Positions 1 through 5,406 of a DNA stretch of 5,411 bases are shown here, in pieces. The stretch spans positions 1 to 5,411 of the forward strand of contig JAEXLC010000091.1 in the NCBI GenBank assembly GCA_023445495.1. Direction: 5' to 3'. The notes beneath the pieces were generated by a model. It made no database searches and was not told the origin of the DNA. It was given only the letters and a program-made list of their open reading frames with translations. The DNA comes from Pseudomonadota bacterium (GTDB lineage: Bacteria > Pseudomonadota > Alphaproteobacteria > Sphingomonadales > Sphingomonadaceae). The position numbers and the translations under genes were made by a program. Within the stretch, counting starts at the first letter, position 1. Each line of letters opens with the position of its first letter.

Positions 1-18
1 GACAAGCTCGGGGAGGAT
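1..18. repeat. Half of a GGGGAGG-type palindrome cut by the window edge
   Basis: The window opens with GACAAGCTCGGGGAGGAT, just past the stop codon of the GH3 gene, which reads leftwards. Read on the minus strand this is ATCCTCCCCGAGCTTGTC. That looks like the first arm and loop of a palindrome whose partner arm (CGGGGAGG) would lie outside the window to the left. Sphingomonad genomes, as I remember them, carry many intergenic hairpins of the form CCTCCCCGAG-loop-CTCGGGGAGG. If complete, it could act as a 3' hairpin for the GH3 transcript. The missing arm is inferred, not seen. Confidence 0.45.
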
Positions 19-27
19 TTTACTGGA

Positions 28-2418
28 TCACCGCACCGTCAGCACGGTGCTCTTCAGATCCACCGAATTCGGCCCGGCCGAGATCGTGAACGTCCCCGGC
101 TCCACCACCCGCTTCATCTGCACGTTCCACAGCGACAGGTCCGCCGGCGTCAGCTCGAAGCTCACCGTCTTCTTCTCGCCCGGCTGCAGCGTCACCCGCT
201 GGAAGCGCTTGAGCTCGATCGTCGGCCGCGTGACGCTCGCCTCGTCGTCGCGCACATACAGCTGGACCACTTCGTCGCCGGCGCGCTTGCCGGTGTTGGT
301 CACGTCGACGCTCACCTTCACATTGTCGGCGATCCCGATCGTGCCCGATCCCAGCACCGGCGCGCTGACCGAGAAGGTCGAGTAGGAAAGCCCATAGCCG
401 AACGGATAGAGCGGGCTGGTGTCGCCGAACAGATAACCGCGCCGCGCCGAGGGCTTCTTGTTGTAGTAGTTGGGCAGCTGGCCGACATTGCGCGCGATCG
501 ACACCGGCAGCTTGCCGCCCGGGTTGAACCGGCCGAACAGCACGTCCGCCAGCGCATTGCCGGTCTGCTCGCCCAGATACCAGCCCTCGATCAGCGCCGG
601 CGCCTTCTCGGCGAGATAGTTGACCGCATAGGGCCGCCCGTTGAGCAGGATCACCACCACCGGCTTGCCCAGCGCGATGATTTCCTTGGCCAGCTCGTTC
701 TGCGGCCCCGGCAGCTCCAGATTGTCGCTGTCGCCGAGATGGTCGTCGGCCCAGGCCTCGCGGCTCAGCGCTTCATTGCCGCCCAGCACCATCACCACGA
801 CATCGGCATTCTTCGCCGCCGCCACCGCATCGGCGCGCAGCTTGTCGTTGGTCGCCGCGTCGGTCAGCGTCACCTTGTCCTGCGCCCAGACGCGCCCTTC
901 GGTCAGCCGCACGCCTTCCGAATAGTCGACCGCGAACTTGCCCTTGCCCTCGGCCTGCATCGCTTCGAGCAGCGAGACGACATGGTTGGGGGTGTCCGAA
1001 TAGCCGCCGATCGGCGTGTCCCTGGCATGGGTGCCGATCACCGCCATCCGCTTGATGCCGGTGGCGTCGAGCGGCAGCAGCCCGTTCGCATTCTTGAGCA
1101 GCACGACGCTCTCACGCGCCGCCTGGCGGGCCAGCGCGATCGCCTCGGGCGTGTTGGTCCGCTTCTCGGCCAGCTTCACATCGGCATAGGGGTTCTCGAA
1201 CAGCCCGCCTTCGAACTTCATCTCGAGCACGCGGCGCACCGCATTGTCGATCTGGCCTGTGCTGACCTTGCCCTCGCGAACCAGCTGGATCAGGAAGTTG
1301 AAGCCCTCGCCGTCCGGCGTCTCGACATCGACCCCCGCGTCGAGCGCGCGCGCGCCAGCGTCCTTCACGTCCTTGTACATGTGGTGGCGGGTCACCAGCT
1401 CGCGGATCGCGAAATAGTCGCTGACCACCGCGCCCTTGAAGCCCCATTCGCCGCGCAGCACGTCGTTGAGCAGCCACTTGTTGGCATGGCTCGGGATGCC
1501 GTCGATTTCGTTATAGCTCGCCATCACCGCGCGCACCGGCAGCTGGGTCACCGCCTTTTCGAACGGCGGGAAGAAGTCCTCGCGCAGCGTCCGCTCGCCG
1601 AGCGAGGCCGGGCCGATATTGGTGCCGCTCTCGGGCTGGCCGTGCCCGGTCATGTGCTTGAGCGTGACGAACACCTTGTCCTTCGCCAGCGGCAGGGTCG
1701 TGCCCTGGAAGCCGCGGATCGCCGCCAGGCCCATCTCGGAGACGAGATACGGATCCTCGCCATAGGTCTCCTCGATGCGGCCCCAGCGCGGATCGCGCGC
1801 CACATCCACCACCGGCGCCAGCACCAGGTTGGCGCCGCGCGCCCGCGCCTCGGCGGCGGCGACGCTGAACACCTTCTCGAGCAGCCCCGGGTTCCAGGTC
1901 GAGGCAAGGCCGATCGACTGCGGGAAGCTCGTCGCGCCCGGCGCCACCAGCCCGTGCAGCGCTTCCTCGTGCATGATCATCGGGATGCCGAGCCGGGTCT
2001 TCTCCATCGACCATTTCTGCGCGGCGTTGATATAGGTCGCGGTGTCCACCGCATTGCGGTTGGCGGTCGCGTCGGCGCCGGCATTGGTCGTGCCCGCGGC
2101 CACGCCCTTGCGGTCGGACGGGCGCGAGATCATGCCCAGGCCATTGGGGAAGGACACGCTCGCCTTGGCCGGGTCGAACTCGCCCGAGGGGGTCTGGATC
2201 GCGTCCTTCTTGAGCCAGATCGCGACGAGCTGCGCGACCTTCTCCTCCAGCGTCATCCGCGCGAGCAGGTCGTCGACGCGTGCTTCCACCGTCTGGCTGG
2301 CATCCTTGTAAAGCGGCTTGTCGGCCTTTGCGGTCTGCGCATGGGCGACCGGAGCAACAACAGGCGTCAATGCCGTGGCGGCGATGGCAAGCGCGGCGAT
2401 GCGGCGGAAATTGCGCAA
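28..2418 (-). CDS. Secreted GH3 beta-glucosidase/beta-xylosidase
   Basis: This is a glycoside hydrolase of family 3, 796 aa. The family removes single sugars from the non-reducing end of beta-linked oligosaccharides with retention of configuration. Residues 1-27 form a Sec-type signal peptide: basic MRNFRR, a hydrophobic stretch, and a predicted cut after AHA (27/28). This points to the periplasm or beyond. The TIM-barrel domain spans roughly 45-400, with HEEALHG (150-156), RDPRWGR (208-214), the LKH pair (K254/H255) and VVSDY, in which D334 is the expected nucleophile. The alpha/beta sandwich domain spans about 430-650. E554, before the LELPGPQ segment (567-573), aligns with the expected acid/base. 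A fibronectin-III-like domain spans about 700-785. The length is normal for three-domain members. The start is TTG at 2416-2418: it has a good Shine-Dalgarno, no ATG/GTG/TTG lies between it and the upstream in-frame stop, and any later start would destroy the signal peptide. Glucose versus xylose specificity is not settled: SDY and EALHG are seen in xylosidase-like and mixed-activity members. It is likely repressed by the divergent LacI-type protein. Confidence 0.95.
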   Translation of the reverse strand: MRNFRRIAALAIAATALTPVVAPVAHAQTAKADKPLYKDASQTVEARVDDLLARMTLEEKVAQLVAIWLKKDAIQTPSGEFDPAKASVSFPNGLGMISRPSDRKGVAAGTTNAGADATANRNAVDTATYINAAQKWSMEKTRLGIPMIMHEEALHGLVAPGATSFPQSIGLASTWNPGLLEKVFSVAAAEARARGANLVLAPVVDVARDPRWGRIEETYGEDPYLVSEMGLAAIRGFQGTTLPLAKDKVFVTLKHMTGHGQPESGTNIGPASLGERTLREDFFPPFEKAVTQLPVRAVMASYNEIDGIPSHANKWLLNDVLRGEWGFKGAVVSDYFAIRELVTRHHMYKDVKDAGARALDAGVDVETPDGEGFNFLIQLVREGKVSTGQIDNAVRRVLEMKFEGGLFENPYADVKLAEKRTNTPEAIALARQAARESVVLLKNANGLLPLDATGIKRMAVIGTHARDTPIGGYSDTPNHVVSLLEAMQAEGKGKFAVDYSEGVRLTEGRVWAQDKVTLTDAATNDKLRADAVAAAKNADVVVMVLGGNEALSREAWADDHLGDSDNLELPGPQNELAKEIIALGKPVVVILLNGRPYAVNYLAEKAPALIEGWYLGEQTGNALADVLFGRFNPGGKLPVSIARNVGQLPNYYNKKPSARRGYLFGDTSPLYPFGYGLSYSTFSVSAPVLGSGTIGIADNVKVSVDVTNTGKRAGDEVVQLYVRDDEASVTRPTIELKRFQRVTLQPGEKKTVSFELTPADLSLWNVQMKRVVEPGTFTISAGPNSVDLKSTVLTVR

Positions 2419-2422
2419 CGAA

Positions 2423-2430
2423 CCTCTCCC
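2423..2430 (-). promoter_or_regulatory. Ribosome binding site that fixes the TTG start of the GH3 gene
   Basis: On the minus strand GGGAGAGG precedes the TTG at 2416-2418 with four bases between. Its GGAG core is seven bases from the start codon, a normal distance. This supports the TTG start, since no other start codon lies between it and the upstream in-frame TAA near 2467. Confidence 0.7.
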
Positions 2431-2469
2431 TCTGTGGATAGCGGCGTTTGCTCGCCGCCTTCTGCGTTA

Positions 2470-2483
2470 TGGTAGCGCTATCA
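2470..2483. promoter_or_regulatory. LacI-family operator over the GH3 promoter start point
   Basis: TGGTAGCGCTATCA is a palindrome in 12 of 14 positions, with only one unmatched symmetric pair (third and twelfth bases). It fits the LacI-family pattern TGnTAnCGnTAnCA with its central CG. It abuts the -10 element of the predicted GH3 promoter and covers the expected start point, the classical position for a repressor. From memory, the xylose operators of Caulobacter (XylR, a LacI-family repressor) have a very similar core. The adjacent gene encodes the obvious candidate binder. The site lies about 90 bases upstream of the regulator's start codon, so it could also affect that gene. Confidence 0.75.
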
Positions 2484-2510
2484 CTATCAGCGAGAATCCG
2501 GAACGGTCAA
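2483..2510 (-). promoter_or_regulatory. Predicted sigma-70-type promoter of the GH3 gene
   Basis: On the minus strand TTGACC (2505-2510, five of six matches to TTGACA) is followed after 16 bases by GATAGT (2483-2488, four of six matches to TATAAT). The start point would fall near 2476, inside the operator palindrome, giving a leader of roughly 58 bases before the TTG start codon. The fit is only moderate, but the exact overlap with the operator makes it more credible. Confidence 0.5.
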
Positions 2511-2572
2511 CCGGCGCAATCAACTGGTCACACCGATTGCATTTACCGAAACCGCAGCATATCCCCGTAACG

Positions 2573-3661
2573 ATGAGCAGACCCAGCCGTAGAAGCCGTG
2601 GCACGGTCACCGTACAGGACGTCGCGCGCGAGGCGGGCGTTTCCGCGATGACGGTTTCGCGCGTGGTCAATGGCGGTTCCAATGTCCGCGAGACCACCCG
2701 CCAGGCCGTACTCGAAGCGATCTCCAAGCTGAACTATTCGCCAAACAGCGCCGCGCGCAGCCTGGCGGCGGGCGAGGCGACCCAGATCGGCCTGCTCTAT
2801 TCGAACCCGTCCGCGGCCTATCTCTCGCAATTCCTGATCGGCGCGCTTGCCGCTGCCCGCCGCGCCGGCTGCCACCTCGTCCTCGAAGCCTGTGAAGGCG
2901 AGCGCGCCGACGAGCAGGCCGAGGCGACCCGCCAGTTCGCCGCGACCAGCGTCGAAGGCGTGATCCTGCCGCCGCCGCTGTCCGAAGCAGCACCCGTCCG
3001 CGCCGAGCTAGAGACCGCCGGCATCCCCTGGGTGTCGGTCGCGATGGGCCTGCCGCCCGAGCGCAGCCTCAATGTCCGCATCGACGATGCCGCCGCCTCC
3101 GCCGCGATGACCAGGCATCTGATCGACATGGGCCACCGCAATATCGGCTTCATCCGCGGCAACCCGAACCAGACCTCGTCGGCCGAGCGCCATCGCGGCT
3201 TTGTCGAGGCGATCGAGGCCGCCGGGCTCGACGTCAAGGCGATGCCGGTCGAGCAGGGCTATTTCACCTTCCGCTCGGGCATCGTCGCCGCCGAGCGGCT
3301 GCTTGACCGCAAGAACCCGCCGACCGCGATCTTCGCCTCGAACGACGACATGGCCGCCGCTGCCGTCGGCGTCGCGCACCGTCGCGGCCTCCACGTGCCG
3401 CAGGACATCAGCATCGTCGGCTTCGACGACACCGCGCTCGCCACCACCATGTGGCCCGAGCTCACCACCGTCCGCCAGCCGATCGCCGCCATGGCGGAGA
3501 GCGCGCTGACCCTGCTCCTCGCCCGCCTCCGCGCGCACCGGGCGGGCACCAACGACAAGCTCGAGGAGCAGGTCCTCGATTTCGAGCTGATCCAGCGCGA
3601 ATCCTGCGGCCCGCCCCCGGGCGCAGGCAAGCCGGCTACGGGCAAGGCCGTGAAGCGCTGA
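2573..3661 (+). CDS. LacI-family transcriptional regulator (sugar-responsive repressor)
   Basis: This is a cytoplasmic DNA-binding regulator of 362 aa. The helix-turn-helix is at residues 13-34 (VQDVAREAGVSAMTVSRVVNG) and is a textbook LacI-family head. A25-M26 take the places that read the operator half-site. The hinge helix follows at about 56-67 (SPNSAARSLAAG), with L64 as the expected minor-groove leucine. The rest is a periplasmic-binding-protein-like sensor domain (about 70-340), with SSAERHRGF (202-210), FASNDDM (254-260) and VGFDDTALA (282-290), which typically line the sugar pocket and dimer interface. The last 17 residues form a Pro/Gly/Lys-rich tail with no clear role. The start is ATG at 2573; translation upstream is open but looks non-coding, and no Shine-Dalgarno is visible. 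It is divergent from the GH3 gene and upstream of the sugar porter, and operators lie before both. The effector is unknown: xylose, glucose or a beta-linked disaccharide are reasonable guesses. Confidence 0.95.
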   Translation: MSRPSRRSRGTVTVQDVAREAGVSAMTVSRVVNGGSNVRETTRQAVLEAISKLNYSPNSAARSLAAGEATQIGLLYSNPSAAYLSQFLIGALAAARRAGCHLVLEACEGERADEQAEATRQFAATSVEGVILPPPLSEAAPVRAELETAGIPWVSVAMGLPPERSLNVRIDDAAASAAMTRHLIDMGHRNIGFIRGNPNQTSSAERHRGFVEAIEAAGLDVKAMPVEQGYFTFRSGIVAAERLLDRKNPPTAIFASNDDMAAAAVGVAHRRGLHVPQDISIVGFDDTALATTMWPELTTVRQPIAAMAESALTLLLARLRAHRAGTNDKLEEQVLDFELIQRESCGPPPGAGKPATGKAVKR

Positions 3662-3664
3662 GAA

Positions 3665-3700
3665 TTCCCCTCCCTGCAAGGGAGGGGTTAGGGGTGGGTT
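3665..3700 (+). repeat. Dispersed intergenic repeat, copy 1 (hairpin plus GGGGTGGGTT tail)
   Basis: This lies four bases after the regulator's stop codon. CCCCTCCCT (3667-3675) pairs perfectly with AGGGAGGGG (3679-3687) around a GCA loop, and GGGGTGGGTT (3691-3700) follows. The same unit occurs inverted at 3772-3807, and 31 of 36 positions agree. The hairpin could protect the 3' end of the regulator mRNA. It lacks its own T-tract, so on its own it is not a standard terminator. Confidence 0.8.
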
Positions 3701-3702
3701 AG

Positions 3703-3739
3703 AAAAGGTCGGGCTCGATGCCCGGCCTTTTCTTCTTTC
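3703..3739 (+). terminator. Strong intrinsic terminator after the regulator gene
   Basis: AAAAGGTCGGGC (3703-3714) pairs with GCCCGGCCTTTT (3720-3731) over 12 pairs, one of them a U-G wobble, around a five-base loop TCGAT. The T-rich run TTTTCTTCTTT follows. The A-run on the 5' side means it could also work on the other strand. It separates the regulator from the transporter, so the two are probably not a simple operon. Confidence 0.85.
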
Positions 3740-3771
3740 ACCGATTGCGTCGTTGGGCTCGCTACGCTCGC

Positions 3772-3807
3772 AACCCACCCCCGGCCCCTCCCTTGCAAGG
3801 AGGGGAG
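3772..3807 (-). repeat. Dispersed intergenic repeat, copy 2 (inverted)
   Basis: This is the reverse-oriented partner of the repeat at 3665-3700. All five differences between the two are transitions. AACCCACCCC (3772-3781) mirrors GGGGTGGGTT of copy 1, and the CCCCTCC/GGAGGGG stem (3785-3791 with 3799-3805) surrounds a TTGCAA-type centre. The two copies flank the terminator with 71 bases between them. I see no open frame that looks real and no clear target-site duplication at the outer edges. Confidence 0.75.
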
Positions 3808-3836
3808 TGGAAACGCTTGGCCTCCAGCCCAAACAG

Positions 3837-3858
3837 GTCCAGCATGACAACGCTGGAC
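3837..3858. repeat. Small perfect inverted repeat upstream of the transporter
   Basis: GTCCAGC (3837-3843) and GCTGGAC (3852-3858) form a perfect seven-base stem around the eight-base loop ATGACAAC. It lies about 55 bases before the transporter's operator-like site. No T-run follows, so it is not a terminator. It may be a protein-binding site or, if transcription starts upstream, part of the leader. It may also be chance in GC-rich DNA. Confidence 0.4.
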
Positions 3859-3911
3859 GGAGTCGCCCGGCCGCGCGGAACGCCCTTGCTTTTCCCGCCG
3901 GATCGAGCCAC

Positions 3912-3925
3912 CGTTACCGCTAACA
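3912..3925. promoter_or_regulatory. Second LacI-type operator, upstream of the transporter
   Basis: CGTTACCGCTAACA is symmetric in 10 of 14 positions and shares 10 of 14 bases with the operator at 2470-2483, including the central CG and both TA steps of the pattern TGnTAnCGnTAnCA (only the first T is missed). It lies 37 bases before the transporter ATG, where a repressor could block transcription. I could not identify a convincing -35/-10 pair around it. The two matching sites on either side of the regulator gene suggest a local regulon. Confidence 0.6.
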
Positions 3926-3945
3926 ATTGCCCGAGCGGGGCATGT

Positions 3946-3952
3946 GGAGGGG
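3946..3952 (+). promoter_or_regulatory. Ribosome binding site of the transporter
   Basis: GGAGGGG is followed by ten bases and then the ATG at 3963. The distance is slightly long but workable. It supports 3963 over the in-frame TTG at 3927 and ATG at 3942, which lie upstream of this purine run and lack a comparable site of their own. Confidence 0.6.
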
Positions 3953-3962
3953 AACGAACCTG

Positions 3963-5372
3963 ATGAATGATACGGCGCAGAAGGCCAATATCGGCCTGAT
4001 CGGCGCCATCGTCGCGGTGGCGACGATCGGCGGCCTGCTATTCGGATATGACAGTGGCGCGGTGAACGGCACGCAGGAGGGCCTCAAGCACGCCTTCAAC
4101 CTCGACGAGGTCTCGCTCGGCTTCACCGTCGGCTCGCTGCTGATCGGCTGCTTCATCGGTGCGTTCTTCGCCGGCACGCTTGCCGATTCGATGGGCCGCC
4201 GCAACGTGATGCGCCTTGCCGCGCTGCTGTTCCTCGGCGGTGCGCTCGTCCAGGGCATCTCGCACGACCATACCATCTTCCTGATCGCCCGCCTGTGCGG
4301 CGGCATGGCGGTCGGCGCGGCTTCGGTGCTGTCGCCGGCCTATATCTCCGAAGTCGCCCCCGCGAACATTCGCGGCCGGATGACGACGGTGCAGCAGATC
4401 ATGATCATCACCGGCCTGACCGCCGCGTTCGTGGTCAACTATTTCGTCGCCAAGGCGGCGGGCAACTCGCTCAACGAGCTTGGCGGCGTCGAGGCATGGC
4501 GCTGGATGTACCTCGCCCAGGCGATCCCCGCCGCGGTGTTCCTCGTCGCGCTGTTCTTCATCCCGGAGAGCCCGCGCTATCTCGTCTCGAAGCGCCGCAA
4601 CGAGGAAGCGCTCGGCGTGCTGAGCAAGCTGTTCGGCACCACCGAGGGCGGCCTCAAGCTGGCCGAGATACAGGCGAGCTTCTCGACCGACCACCGTCCG
4701 CGCCTGGCGGACGTGCTGGCGCCGAACGGTGGCTTCCTCGGCATCCGCCCGATCGTCTGGGCCGGCCTGCTGCTCGCGGTGTTCCAGCAGCTCGTCGGCA
4801 TCAACGTGATCTTCTATTATGGCGAGACGCTGTGGAAGCTCGCCGGTGTCTCGGAATCGGTTGCGCTCGAGCGCAACATCATCTCCGGTGCGGTTTCGAT
4901 CGCCGCCTGTTTCGTCACCATCGCCGTGGTCGACAAGATCGGCCGCAAGCCGCTGCTGCTGGTCGGCTCGGCCGGCATGGCGATCACGCTGTTCGGCCTG
5001 GTCTATGCCTTCGGCACTGCCGGACATGACGCTGCCGGCGGCCTCGTCCTCTCGCAGCAGCAGGGCTGGATCGCACTGATCTCGGCCAATCTCTACGTGA
5101 TCTTCTTCAACGTCAGCTGGGGCCCGGTGATGTGGGTGATGCTCGGCGAGATGTTCCCGAACCAGATCCGCGGCTCGGCGCTGGCGGTTTGCGGCTTCGC
5201 CCAGTGGTTCGCCAACTATCTGATCGCGCAGAGCTTCCCGTGGATGGCGAAGAATCTCGGCCTGGCGACCAGCTACACCTTCTACGGCGTCTGCGCGGTG
5301 ATCAGCTTCTTCCTGGTCCAGAAGTTCATCCACGAGACCAAGGGCAAGGAACTGGAGGCGATGGAGGGCTGA
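3963..5372 (+). CDS. MFS sugar porter (XylE/GLUT type), sugar:H+ symporter
   Basis: This is an inner-membrane sugar transporter of the sugar porter family, 469 aa, normal length, with 12 predicted membrane helices and a cytoplasmic loop at about 203-258. Family signatures in order: GGLLFGYDSG (23-32), ADSMGRR (74-80), PAYISEVAPANIRGR (125-139), PESPR (201-205), QQLVGIN (275-281), DKIGRKP (324-330), WGPVMWVMLGEMFP (386-399), and HETKG (457-461) where PETKG is usual. By hand alignment to E. coli XylE, D30 and R110 match the proton-coupling pair D27/R133, so symport is likely. Q145, Q275, Q276, N281 and W391 match sugar-contact residues. Two pocket positions differ from XylE and look like glucose transporters: L152 for Q175 and F284 for L297. 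The substrate is probably glucose or xylose freed by the nearby GH3 enzyme. The start at 3963 fits the ribosome binding site and the short family N-terminus. An operator-like site lies upstream. Confidence 0.95.
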   Translation: MNDTAQKANIGLIGAIVAVATIGGLLFGYDSGAVNGTQEGLKHAFNLDEVSLGFTVGSLLIGCFIGAFFAGTLADSMGRRNVMRLAALLFLGGALVQGISHDHTIFLIARLCGGMAVGAASVLSPAYISEVAPANIRGRMTTVQQIMIITGLTAAFVVNYFVAKAAGNSLNELGGVEAWRWMYLAQAIPAAVFLVALFFIPESPRYLVSKRRNEEALGVLSKLFGTTEGGLKLAEIQASFSTDHRPRLADVLAPNGGFLGIRPIVWAGLLLAVFQQLVGINVIFYYGETLWKLAGVSESVALERNIISGAVSIAACFVTIAVVDKIGRKPLLLVGSAGMAITLFGLVYAFGTAGHDAAGGLVLSQQQGWIALISANLYVIFFNVSWGPVMWVMLGEMFPNQIRGSALAVCGFAQWFANYLIAQSFPWMAKNLGLATSYTFYGVCAVISFFLVQKFIHETKGKELEAMEG

Positions 5373-5382
5373 CGTCCCAATT

Positions 5383-5406
5383 CCTCCCCCAGCTTGCTGG
5401 GGGAGG
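5383..5406. repeat. GGGGAGG-type palindrome after the transporter gene
   Basis: CCTCCCCCAG (5383-5392) pairs perfectly with CTGGGGGAGG (5397-5406) around a CTTG loop, ten bases after the transporter stop codon. This is a very stable hairpin. It is followed by a G-run, not a T-run, so it is a likely 3' mRNA-protecting structure or factor-aided termination site, not a standard intrinsic terminator. It has the same style as the repeats at 1-18, 3665-3700 and 3772-3807, although the loop and inner bases differ. Confidence 0.7.

Noticed and set aside
1..30. Twin-arginine export of the GH3 enzyme, from the Arg pair at residues 5-6
   Set aside because: The pair is not in the full twin-arginine motif context, the hydrophobic core is strongly Sec-like, and no cofactor is needed by the family, so Sec export is more likely. 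The signal peptide itself is encoded near 2338-2418.
739..2475. A 578-codon open frame on the plus strand opposite the GH3 gene
   Set aside because: Its translation is rich in His, Arg, Gln and Ala with no domain pattern, and it runs antisense to a gene with clear GH3 motifs. Such frames are a by-product of high GC content.
2541..2554. ATTTACCGAAACCG as an operator half-site near the regulator start
   Set aside because: Only the TTACCG half resembles the other operators. The second half does not match and symmetry is poor.
2318..2572. N-terminal extension of the regulator by up to 85 residues
   Set aside because: The extension would overlap the GH3 signal peptide and the promoter/operator region. 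Its translation does not resemble any LacI-family head, which normally begins a few residues before the helix-turn-helix.
3759..3771. GCTCGCTACGCTCGC-like short direct repeat near copy 2 of the dispersed repeat
   Set aside because: There are only two six-base units, so it is not an array. It is probably part of the same common intergenic repeat family and carries no independent signal.
3808..3821. TGGAAACGCTTGGC as a third LacI-type operator
   Set aside because: It has the AA-n-CG-n-TT core seen in catabolite-type LacI sites, but only 6 of 14 positions are symmetric and it differs from the two better sites at the TA steps. This could be chance.
3008..3850. A 280-codon open frame on the minus strand across the end of the regulator and the repeats
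   Set aside because: It runs through the intergenic hairpins and is antisense to the conserved sensor domain. No motif or ribosome site supports it.
3927..3962. Earlier start of the transporter at the TTG of 3927 or the ATG of 3942
   Set aside because: Either start would lie upstream of the GGAGGGG site and add residues unlike the usual short N-terminus of sugar porters. The 3927 start would also sit directly against the operator-like site.
4038..5333. A 431-codon open frame on the minus strand opposite the transporter
   Set aside because: The translation is Asp/Glu/Arg/His-rich low-complexity antisense of a convincing membrane protein, with no recognisable domain.
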